Positions 1 to 6,006 of a DNA stretch of 7,053 bases are shown in pieces (position 1 is the first letter of the stretch; every line of letters begins with the position of its first letter). Source of the stretch: Kiritimatiellia bacterium (GTDB taxonomy: Bacteria > Verrucomicrobiota > Kiritimatiellia > SLAD01). The stretch lies in NCBI GenBank assembly GCA_007126995.1, contig SLAD01000161.1, positions 1 to 7,053 on the forward strand, in the 5' to 3' direction. The notes under the pieces were generated by a model. The model had not been told where the DNA came from. It worked only from the letters and a program-made list of their open reading frames with translations, and did not search any database. A program made the translations under genes and the position numbers.

Positions 1-1
1 C

Positions 2-844
2 TTTGGCGGCAACGCTCAGATTCTCAGCATCTGGATCAATCGTCAGGCCTACGGCATCGAGGCGGGCAAAACATATCATGTCGCCTACGACTACCGGACG
101 GGTCGAGAGGGCACCCCCAATTACCCCACGATGGGGTACGCCTATGTCATGGTTGGCGAGCGGGTGGTGAATGGGTATGTCGAAGCCCAGAATCTGCATG
201 ATCACGACACATATGCCTTCAGCAATTCGAACGCCGTATGGCTTACCCGCATGGGGGGGTCGCCTCATCTTGGCGGATTCAGGCCGCGCCCCGCCTGGCT
301 CCCGTATGTTCACGCGTGGTCGGTCGAGTTCAGCGAGGAAAGCGATCTCATCTACATAGGCGTTCGGGTGTCTGGCTTCGGCATTGGCGGAAGTACTAGT
401 GACTGGGATAGCGAGACCGAATTCATATGGTTCGGGCTCGACAACTTGCGCCTCGTGCCGGCAGAAGAGACGTGGACCGGCTACGATGGCTGGGTCAAGA
501 CCTATGATTTGAACGCCGACCACGCCCTGCGTACTGCCGCACCCTTCCTCGACGCCACGCCCAACCTGCTCAAATACGCATTGGGCATGCGCGGCGACGG
601 CGTTGCCGATGATGAAGCCCTTCCGCGCGCGTGGTTGAACCGGCCCGACAATACACTCGACTATCTCTTCCGCCGCATGCAGGAGGATGTGGAGTACGTG
701 CTGGAAGGCACCGAATCACTTGTCGCGCCCGATTGGCAACCCATCGCGACGGACCCTGGCGAAGTCGGCGAAGAAGTCACCGTGCCGGTTGACCTAGATG
801 AGTATGAGCGCCTCTTCCTGCGGTTGAAGGTGTCGGACGAGTGA
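2..844 (+). CDS. Secreted beta-sandwich protein, C-terminal part (5' end outside window)
   Basis: The reading frame is open from the window edge to the TGA at 842-844, giving 280 residues without an N-terminus. The ATG at 131 is internal: the 43 codons before it are equally protein-like (they include YGIEAGKTYHVAYDY), so it is not the start. Residues 1 to about 150 alternate beta-strand patterns rich in Gly, Tyr and Trp and end in EFIWFGLDNLRL, which resembles the last strand of lectin-like or carbohydrate-binding sandwich domains. The last 120 residues hold GYDGW, then TPNLLKYALG (nt 557-586), a strand pair beginning LDYLFRRM, APDWQPI, and a closing LFLRLKV. This order resembles the C-terminal module found on many large exported proteins of Verrucomicrobiota and relatives. 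In those proteins an Asp-rich calcium-binding-like segment usually precedes the 'NLLEYALG' motif; here it is degenerate. Function is unknown. An extracellular role in binding or degrading polysaccharide is inference. It converges on the GH31 gene. Confidence 0.75.
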   Translation, partial: FGGNAQILSIWINRQAYGIEAGKTYHVAYDYRTGREGTPNYPTMGYAYVMVGERVVNGYVEAQNLHDHDTYAFSNSNAVWLTRMGGSPHLGGFRPRPAWLPYVHAWSVEFSEESDLIYIGVRVSGFGIGGSTSDWDSETEFIWFGLDNLRLVPAEETWTGYDGWVKTYDLNADHALRTAAPFLDATPNLLKYALGMRGDGVADDEALPRAWLNRPDNTLDYLFRRMQEDVEYVLEGTESLVAPDWQPIATDPGEVGEEVTVPVDLDEYERLFLRLKVSDE

Positions 845-855
845 GGCGAAACCGG

Positions 856-876
856 AAAAAGGACATTCCTGTCCTT
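856..876 (-). terminator. Possible intrinsic terminator of the GH31 gene
   Basis: On the minus strand the outermost hairpin reads AAGGACA, GGAA, TGTCCTT and is followed directly by further T residues, giving a run of five T's, two of them in the stem. It lies about 100 bases past the GH31 stop codon. The stem is short (7 bp, 4 G-C or C-G pairs... of moderate strength), so termination may be partial. On the plus strand the same hairpin follows the upstream gene by 14 bases but is trailed by GTTCTTCC, a poor U-tract. The element may simply be a repeat copy with incidental terminator form. Confidence 0.4.
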
Positions 877-942
877 GTTCTTCCACGGGCAGGAATGCCC
901 GTGGCCCGGTCCCCGACACTGGAACTAGGACATTCCTGTCCT
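859..942. repeat. Array of three related hairpin repeats (REP-like)
   Basis: Three short inverted repeats sit in the gap between convergent genes. Hairpin 1 (859-876) has 7-bp arms AAGGACA/TGTCCTT around loop TTCC. Hairpin 2 (883-904) has perfect 9-bp arms CCACGGGCA/TGCCCGTGG around loop GGAA. Hairpin 3 (927-942) has 6-bp arms AGGACA/TGTCCT around TTCC. Hairpins 1 and 3 lie in an exact 19-bp direct repeat, aggacattcctgtccttgt, at 860-878 and 927-945. Read on the minus strand, hairpin 2 has the same core, GGGCA-TTCC-TGCCC, differing from GGACA-TTCC-TGTCC by one base pair changed on both sides. The unit is therefore GGRCATTCCTGYCC in + - + orientation with a compensatory substitution. This resembles REP/BIME-type dispersed repeats. 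No transposase is visible here. Confidence 0.7.
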
Positions 943-977
943 TGTCGCTGCATCCGTGAGGACGCGCACCACTCTAC

Positions 978-3356
978 TCAACTCGGAGAGCCTTCCCAGC
1001 GCGCCAGGCCGGATAATTTGCTGCCCGCGAATTCCCAGCGGTGCGCCTTCTTCCGGGCGCGCTCTCCGTTGATCGTCACACGGGGGAAGCGATCATAGGT
1101 CACGACGGCGAATCGGATATCACCGAATCCTTTTTGCGTTTGCTCCGCGCTGATGGCCAGGGTTCCGTCCGCTTCGACGTGCGCGGTAAGCTTGAGGGAA
1201 CTCCGTTTCCCTTTTTGGTAACCGTAACTTTCGCCGTCGTCGCTGACATACTCATAGGACGGAGCAAGCTCCGAGCCGTTTTGCAGGAATACGTGAAAAT
1301 GGATCGTATTCCCGTCGTAGCGGTTGTCCGTCGGCAGTGCCGCGCCCGGGGTCATGGGCAGGATCGCCCCTTCGCGAATGAACACCGGCGTTTGACGGTC
1401 TTTGGGTGCAACGGTGATGGTTTGTCCGCCTGGCTGCCAGCCGCCATGCAGCGGCGAGAACCAAGATGTCGCCTGCGGCAGCACAACGGAACGCGTGCGT
1501 TCGTGTTCGGATAGGACAGGCGCGTGCAGAATCGATGGACCGATCATGAGCTGGTCGTCGATGTAGCCCAGCGGCTGCTCCTCCGTGTCCTCGAAGTCAT
1601 AGAAAAGCGGACGGATAATCGCTTCGCCGGTTAGCTCCTGCTGCACAAACAGGTTATAGAGGTAGGGACGCATCTTGTAGCGCAACTGGATGTAATGCTT
1701 CATCACCTCGCGCGTTGGTGCATCGAACGCCCAAGGTTCCTGGTCGCAGGAGGCGTGCTCGGTGTGGTTGCGGCAGAACGGGAACAGGAAGCAGGCCTTC
1801 ATCCAGTCCCGCAGCAATTGCGGCTGGGTGCTGCGCGCAAAGCCACCGATATCCGGGCCGTTAAACGGCACGCCGGAGAGGGCGAGATTGAGCGACACGG
1901 CAATGCTGTTGCGCAGATAATGGTAGTTGGACAGATTATCGCCCGTCCACAAGGCGCTGTATTTGCCCATGCCGGTATATCCTGATCGGCTGATCACGAA
2001 GGGGCGCCGGTTGGGATGCGCGGCCTCGAAGCCTTCGCGGGTGGCGCGGGCCATGCCGAGTCCGTACTGATTGTGGAAGGTGTAGTGGCTGTCCTTCCCG
2101 CCGTTGAACAACATGTCACGACAATCCACCGGGCCGGTGGATGGGTCGTTCATATCGACCCACGCGCCGTAGATACCTTGCTTGGCAAATTCCGCCACGT
2201 GTCGCGCCCACCAGGCGCGGCCGCGCGCGGTGGAGTAATCGGGAAAGACGGTTTCGCCGGGCCAGACCATGCCGATGTATTCCTTGCCCTGCTGGTTGGC
2301 ACAGTAGATCTTTGCCTTGCGGCCGCTTTCGTAGATCGGATAGCCCTTCTCATGTTTGACGCCCGGATCAAGGATGGGCACGACTTTACGTCCTTTGGCG
2401 TCCAATTCCTTGAGCGTTTTTTTGAGGTTCGGGAAGTACTCTTTTTTGAAGGTGAATACCTTGTAGGAATCCATGTAATCGATATCGAGCCACAACCCGT
2501 CACATGGGATTTCATATTTCCGGAAGTTCTGGTCCAGACGCTTCAAGTCCGCGGCCGAGCGATAACCCCAGCGGCATTGCTGATAGCCCAAAGACCACAC
2601 GGGCGGGAGCGGCGTGACGCCGACGAGTCGTTGTAGCTTGCGTGTGAGTTCAGCCAGGGACGGGCCGACGATGAGATAAAGATCGGGTTGGCCATGTTCC
2701 GCACCAAAGACGATATAGCGTTCCTTGATGTTGCTCAACTTCATCTGGCCACCTCCGATATCCGCGCCGGCCGAGGTCGAGATGAATGTGGCATACGGAT
2801 TGTCCATCAGCAGCCCGACATAACGATTGCCCTGCTTGATGATCAGGTAGGGGATGGAGACATACATCGGGTCCGGTCGATCGTACTCGATCTCATTGAA
2901 ATGGAAATCTGCGAACACGTCCGTGTTCCAGAACTTGGTTTGCCGTCCCCCGAGTTCGAGGCCCAGCATCTTCTCGCCCATCCCGTAGAATTGGTGGTCG
3001 GGCGCTTGATCAAAGACGAAAACGGATTGCCGTCCACTGACGCCGAAGGTCATTCCGGGCGAGGACGTCAAGAGGGGGGTGCCGTGCGCATCGCGCAGCG
3101 CTAGACCGAATTTCGAATCGATGTCGAGCGTGGCCGCATCCGCCTCCCCGTGTGTCGCGCGCGGTGGCGGCGTGAGGTTGGCTTGGGAGTAGTTCTTCTT
3201 CCATTGCGGGTGCCGGACGCGGATGCGAAACACGTCATCGCGAAAGGCCGTTGTTTCGATATCGAAAGAGCGGCCGGCGATCCGTGCGGGCTGCTCCGGC
3301 TTGTATCGGGTAAGGAAGTCAAAATTGGCAATGTGAGGTTGTTTTCGAAAGTACAT
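978..3356 (-). CDS. GH31 family alpha-glycosidase, cytoplasmic
   Basis: A complete 792-residue retaining alpha-glycosidase of glycoside hydrolase family 31, probably an alpha-glucosidase-type or alpha-xylosidase-type enzyme. An N-terminal beta-sandwich (about 1-245) contains YGMGEK (124-129) and FWNTDV. The (beta/alpha)8 barrel (about 250-580) follows, then two C-terminal beta domains. The nucleophile is D401 in WVDMNDPS (399-406) and the acid/base is D473 in WTGDN. LDIDYMD (290-296) and the RNHTEHASCDQEPW segment (529-542) line the usual active site. The familiar family motif is W-x-D-M-N-E; here the sixth residue is Asp (D404). There is no signal peptide or membrane segment (start MYFRKQPHIA), so it should act on imported oligosaccharides. 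AGAGG at 3363-3367 (minus strand) lies six bases before the ATG and supports this start. The gene is divergent from the aldolase gene and shares its promoter region. The exact substrate cannot be read from sequence. Confidence 0.93.
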   Translation of the reverse strand: MYFRKQPHIANFDFLTRYKPEQPARIAGRSFDIETTAFRDDVFRIRVRHPQWKKNYSQANLTPPPRATHGEADAATLDIDSKFGLALRDAHGTPLLTSSPGMTFGVSGRQSVFVFDQAPDHQFYGMGEKMLGLELGGRQTKFWNTDVFADFHFNEIEYDRPDPMYVSIPYLIIKQGNRYVGLLMDNPYATFISTSAGADIGGGQMKLSNIKERYIVFGAEHGQPDLYLIVGPSLAELTRKLQRLVGVTPLPPVWSLGYQQCRWGYRSAADLKRLDQNFRKYEIPCDGLWLDIDYMDSYKVFTFKKEYFPNLKKTLKELDAKGRKVVPILDPGVKHEKGYPIYESGRKAKIYCANQQGKEYIGMVWPGETVFPDYSTARGRAWWARHVAEFAKQGIYGAWVDMNDPSTGPVDCRDMLFNGGKDSHYTFHNQYGLGMARATREGFEAAHPNRRPFVISRSGYTGMGKYSALWTGDNLSNYHYLRNSIAVSLNLALSGVPFNGPDIGGFARSTQPQLLRDWMKACFLFPFCRNHTEHASCDQEPWAFDAPTREVMKHYIQLRYKMRPYLYNLFVQQELTGEAIIRPLFYDFEDTEEQPLGYIDDQLMIGPSILHAPVLSEHERTRSVVLPQATSWFSPLHGGWQPGGQTITVAPKDRQTPVFIREGAILPMTPGAALPTDNRYDGNTIHFHVFLQNGSELAPSYEYVSDDGESYGYQKGKRSSLKLTAHVEADGTLAISAEQTQKGFGDIRFAVVTYDRFPRVTINGERARKKAHRWEFAGSKLSGLARWEGSPS

Positions 3357-3583
3357 GTGATTCCTCTATCTCTTGTGCTGTCTGCTTTGCGGGTCGATCG
3401 AACCGCCGTTTTGGCGGACGCTCCTGTTCGCTAGCGTACAGAGGTTGCCATCCAATCGGTCCGTGATAAAGACAATAAAACAAACATAAAGCAACACAAA
3501 TAAGGTCAATTCAAAAAATTTACGAATTGTGTAATTGTGGTTTTTCTGATTCGATGGGGAATAACGATTTAGGAGGGGCGACG
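3357..3583. promoter_or_regulatory. Divergent promoter region between GH31 and aldolase genes
   Basis: This 227-base gap contains the only strongly AT-rich stretch in its neighbourhood (about 3465-3550), flanked by GC-rich coding sequence. It must carry the promoters for both the leftward GH31 gene and the rightward aldolase gene. No convincing -35/-10 pair could be fixed; on the minus strand TTGACC near 3508 is a possible -35. Within it are the palindromes TCGATCGA (3394-3401) and CGCTAGCG (3429-3436), and a small hairpin CCGCC-GTTTT-GGCGG (3403-3417) that would lie in the GH31 leader. A near-tandem octamer, AATTGTGT then AATTGTGG, occupies 3525-3540. No small gene was seen. Open frames here lack ribosome sites or are extensions of the aldolase frame from a TTG at 3527. 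Confidence 0.55.
3571..3576 (+). promoter_or_regulatory. Shine-Dalgarno site fixing the aldolase start
   Basis: AGGAGG is a consensus ribosome binding site, placed seven bases before the ATG at 3584. It argues against the longer reading of the same frame from TTG at 3527 or ATG at 3554, neither of which has such a site. The residues encoded upstream of 3584 do not resemble the aldolase family. Confidence 0.85.
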
Positions 3584-4342
3584 ATGAAGCCGGATTTGGT
3601 GCGAAACGAGTTAATTGAATTATCGCGTGAGCTGGGGCGGGAGGAACGCCGTTTGGCCATGTTGGGGGAGGGCAATACAAGCGCCGACATTGGTGACGGT
3701 ACGTTCTGGGTGAAGGCCTCCGGCTCAAGGCTTGCGACCATGTCGGAGCAGGGATTGAGTCGGGTGCATACCGATCAGGTGCTGTCCTTGATGGACCAGC
3801 CAGGTCTCGATAACACGGCAGTCAACAAGGCGCTGCAAGGTGTGTTGGTGGACCCGTCCCATAAACAGCCCTCCGTGGAGACCTTTCTGCATGCGTTGTG
3901 CCTGACGATCGGCGAGGCGAAATGGGTGGGACACACGCATACGGATTCGGTGCTACAAATCTTGTGCAGTCGCGCGGGCGCGGAGCCGTTTCTGCGCCAT
4001 GTGTACCCCGACGAAATCGTCGTATGCGGCCGACACCTCGCGGTCGTGCCCTACGTCGATCCAGGCCTGCCGCTGGCCATCGCCGTACGCGATGCGTTGA
4101 CGAAATTTCGTGATGCACACGGGCACGGGCCTAAAGTGATGTTGATGGTAAACCACGGCCCCGTGGCGCTGGGCCAAACGTCCGGAGAAGTCCTCAACAT
4201 CATGTTGATGCTGGATAAGTGGGCTCGCATCCTGATTGGCACACAAGCATTCGGCGGCCCGAATTTCTTGTCCGATGAAGACGCCGATCATCTGGACAAC
4301 CGTCCAGATGAACATTATCGCCGGAAGCAATTGGTCGAGTGA
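3584..4342 (+). CDS. Class II (zinc-dependent) aldolase, likely for rhamnulose/fuculose 1-phosphate
   Basis: A 252-residue member of the class II aldolase/adducin family. Such enzymes cleave a ketose 1-phosphate to dihydroxyacetone phosphate and an aldehyde; with RhaA next door, L-rhamnulose 1-phosphate to L-lactaldehyde is the natural candidate. Visible landmarks are the phosphate-loop-like GEGNTS (28-33), VKASGSRL (43-50), the predicted catalytic Glu E99 in PSVETFLH, zinc ligands H117 and H119 in GHTHTD, and H191 in NHGPVALG. The E-x3-H then H-x-H order matches E. coli FucA (E73, H77, H92, H94, H155). Length lies between FucA (215) and RhaD (274). The GEGNTS style resembles the aldolase half of the fused aldolase/dehydrogenase proteins of rhamnose catabolism, but this protein ends after the aldolase domain. 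Its stop is 27 bases from the stop of convergent rhaA, with no obvious terminator between. A different sugar phosphate, or a non-aldolase relative such as an epimerase, is possible. Confidence 0.85.
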   Translation: MKPDLVRNELIELSRELGREERRLAMLGEGNTSADIGDGTFWVKASGSRLATMSEQGLSRVHTDQVLSLMDQPGLDNTAVNKALQGVLVDPSHKQPSVETFLHALCLTIGEAKWVGHTHTDSVLQILCSRAGAEPFLRHVYPDEIVVCGRHLAVVPYVDPGLPLAIAVRDALTKFRDAHGHGPKVMLMVNHGPVALGQTSGEVLNIMLMLDKWARILIGTQAFGGPNFLSDEDADHLDNRPDEHYRRKQLVE

Positions 4343-4369
4343 TCCCGGGCGTCTACCCTGCGGACATGA

Positions 4370-5623
4370 TTATTCTTTGCGCGTGCTCAAGACACGCGTT
4401 TCGTAGGCGCGCACCTCGTCCAGCCACGCGCGCCCGATCGGAATATCGCTGCGTCGGCACAGTTCATCCCACACCATGCCGTAGGGCAGCAACTTGCTTT
4501 CCTCGATGCAGGCCAAGCGTCGCGTGTAGTCCCCTTCGTGTTCCGCTTCCTGTAGCAGGTGATAGGGTTCCAAGAGGGCGAACAACAGCGCCTTGCGCAT
4601 AGCGCGCGTACCGATGACCCAGGCGGCAAGACGGTTGATGCTGGCATCAAAGAAGTCGAGACCAATGGACACGCGATCGAGCGTCCCGCCGCGCACCAAT
4701 TCTTGAGCCGTTGCCAGTAAATCGTCGTTCACGATCACCACGTGATCGCTGTCCCAACGGACGCCGCGGCTGACGTGCAGCAAAAGATGGGGAACCCAAA
4801 GCAGCACCGACGAGATCTTGTCCGCAATGCTTTCCGTCGGATGGAAATGACCGGCATCGAGGCAGAGGGCGATCTTGTTCTTTATCGCATAGCCGAGATA
4901 GAACTCGTGCGATCCGACCACATAGGATTCCGAGCCAATCCCGAAAAGTTTGCTTTCAACGGCGTCCGTAATCTGGGCGGAGGGCAGGGCCTCCGAGAGC
5001 AGGTTGTCCAAGGCCGCTTGCAAGCGTTCGCGGGGCGCCTTGCGATCCGCCGGAATGTCCTTGTAGCCGTCGGGAATCCAGATGTTGTTCACGCACGGCG
5101 TCCCGAGCGCTGCGCCCATGGCAGCGGCAATGCGGCGGCAGGCGATGCCGTGCGCGACCCAGAAATCCCGGATGGCGGGGTCGCGATGGCTCAGCGTAAA
5201 ACCATCGGCGGCCTTTGGATGGGAAAAGAACGACGGGTTAAAATCCAGGCCCCACTGATTCGATTTGGCCCAATCGATCCAGCGTTGAAAATGGCGTGGC
5301 TCAAGCGCATCGCGGTCAACGCGTTGTCCGTCGGTCTCCGCATAGAGCGCGTGCAGGTTGAATCGTTTGGCGCCGGGGATGAGCGAAGCGGCCAATTCGA
5401 AGTCCGCCCGCAGCTCGTCCGGCGTGCGCGCGCGGCCGGGATAGTTGCCGGTCACCGCCAACCCGTTTCCGAGCTGTTGACTGCCACCTTCAAAGCCCGT
5501 TACGTCGTCGCCTTGCCAGCAGTGCATGCTGATCGGGATGGCGAGCGCAGCATTCATTGCGCGCTCCACATCAACGCCCCAATCTTCAAATTGCGTCACC
5601 GCCAGTCGGAATGGATCACTCAT
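4370..5623 (-). CDS. rhaA: L-rhamnose isomerase
   Basis: A full-length 417-residue L-rhamnose isomerase (E. coli RhaA has 419), a metal-dependent cytoplasmic TIM-barrel enzyme that converts L-rhamnose to L-rhamnulose in the first step of catabolism. Diagnostic stretches include ISMHCWQGDDVTGFE (31-45), GNYPGRART (59-67), WIPDGYKDIPADR (182-194), ESKLFGIGSESYVVGSHEFY (223-242) and LCLDAGHFHPTE (253-264). All metal ligands of E. coli RhaA have counterparts at a constant offset of 11: E223, D256, H283 and D323 for the structural site, and H259, D291 and D293 for the catalytic site. A GTG start eight codons upstream (5647) is possible. The ATG at 5623 is preferred because GAGGG precedes it by five bases and the protein then matches the family length. 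It is transcribed alone toward the aldolase gene and is divergent from the transporter. No rhamnulokinase gene is in the window. Confidence 0.97.
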   Translation of the reverse strand: MSDPFRLAVTQFEDWGVDVERAMNAALAIPISMHCWQGDDVTGFEGGSQQLGNGLAVTGNYPGRARTPDELRADFELAASLIPGAKRFNLHALYAETDGQRVDRDALEPRHFQRWIDWAKSNQWGLDFNPSFFSHPKAADGFTLSHRDPAIRDFWVAHGIACRRIAAAMGAALGTPCVNNIWIPDGYKDIPADRKAPRERLQAALDNLLSEALPSAQITDAVESKLFGIGSESYVVGSHEFYLGYAIKNKIALCLDAGHFHPTESIADKISSVLLWVPHLLLHVSRGVRWDSDHVVIVNDDLLATAQELVRGGTLDRVSIGLDFFDASINRLAAWVIGTRAMRKALLFALLEPYHLLQEAEHEGDYTRRLACIEESKLLPYGMVWDELCRRSDIPIGRAWLDEVRAYETRVLSTRKE

Positions 5624-5628
5624 ATCGT

Positions 5629-5633
5629 CCCTC
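5629..5633 (-). promoter_or_regulatory. Shine-Dalgarno site fixing the rhaA start
   Basis: On the minus strand GAGGG stands five bases before the ATG at 5623. The alternative GTG at 5647 would place this site inside the coding sequence and has no comparable site of its own. Confidence 0.7.
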
Positions 5634-5682
5634 GAAATAGCCGCCACATTACACGCTCAACTTATCCATACAGATAGTATTG

Positions 5683-5696
5683 TTTGTGCCAACAAA
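5683..5696. promoter_or_regulatory. Inverted repeat in the rhaA promoter, possible operator
   Basis: TTTGT-GCCA-ACAAA is a perfect 5-bp inverted repeat with a four-base spacer, about 60 bases before the rhaA ATG and overlapping the candidate -35 TTGGCA on the minus strand. The position suits a repressor or activator site for a rhamnose-responsive regulator. The arms are short and AT-rich, so chance is a real alternative. Confidence 0.25.
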
Positions 5697-5902
5697 TACA
5701 ATCAGACAATAAATAAGAAGCCGCCAAAATGGTTGCTGTGGGTGTCCGCGCCCGACCACCGCATCCGCGCCGGATTTCGTAGCCGCGTTCATTAGATCGT
5801 GGCAGGTCGGGGGCGCTGTGTCTTCGTGCTTTCTTCCACGCCCTAACGGCGGCTACGGGAAGGGTGGCGGCCATTCTCTCTTCGACCCAGTGAGTTGGCG
5901 TA

Positions 5903-5997
5903 ATATCGATATGTTTTTTCGGTAAGTCGTATTTGCTGGGCCGACCGGTCGTGGCATGCTGAATCGCGATAACTGTGGGTAATTTTTCGCCGCGAAA
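5903..5997. promoter_or_regulatory. Cluster of palindromes before the transporter start, possible operators
   Basis: Four perfect palindromes lie in 95 bases: ATATCGATAT (5903-5912), CGACCGGTCG (5942-5951), ATCGCGAT (5963-5970) and TTTCGC-C-GCGAAA (5985-5997). The first two have a central CG, as LacI-family operators do. The last sits nine bases before the ATG, where a ribosome site would be expected, and a protein bound there would block transcription or translation. No recognisable Shine-Dalgarno sequence precedes the ATG. The regulator is not in the window, so identity of the binding protein is unknown. Confidence 0.3.
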
Positions 5998-6006
5998 GCC
6001 AATGCC

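Larger units (their letters stand above)
5624..6006. promoter_or_regulatory. Divergent intergenic region between rhaA and the transporter gene
   Basis: These 383 bases hold no gene I can support. The part nearest rhaA (about 5645-5730) is AT-rich and should carry the rhaA promoter. On the minus strand TTGGCA (near 5693-5688) is a fair -35, but the matching -10 is poor. The middle (about 5730-5890) is GC-rich and featureless to me. It is unusually long for a leader, so a decayed gene or an unrecognised RNA leader cannot be excluded. The part nearest the transporter (5900-6000) holds several palindromes, listed separately. Minus-strand open frames crossing this region continue as the antisense of the transporter and contain low-complexity His/Arg-rich sequence, so they are not taken as genes. 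Confidence 0.5.

Noticed and set aside
841..1098. Plus-strand 85-codon frame starting at the stop of the first gene
   Set aside because: It is made of translated hairpin repeats and then antisense of the GH31 gene. It has no ribosome site and no protein-like pattern.
2016..2636. Plus-strand 206-codon frame opposite the GH31 gene
   Set aside because: Antisense of the GH31 catalytic domain; composition is as expected for a shadow frame.
3527..3583. Longer N-terminus of the aldolase from TTG at 3527
   Set aside because: No ribosome site, and the 19 added residues do not fit the family, while AGGAGG stands seven bases before the ATG at 3584.
4742..5677. Plus-strand 311-codon frame opposite rhaA
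   Set aside because: Mirror frame of a highly conserved isomerase with high third-position GC; no recognisable motif.
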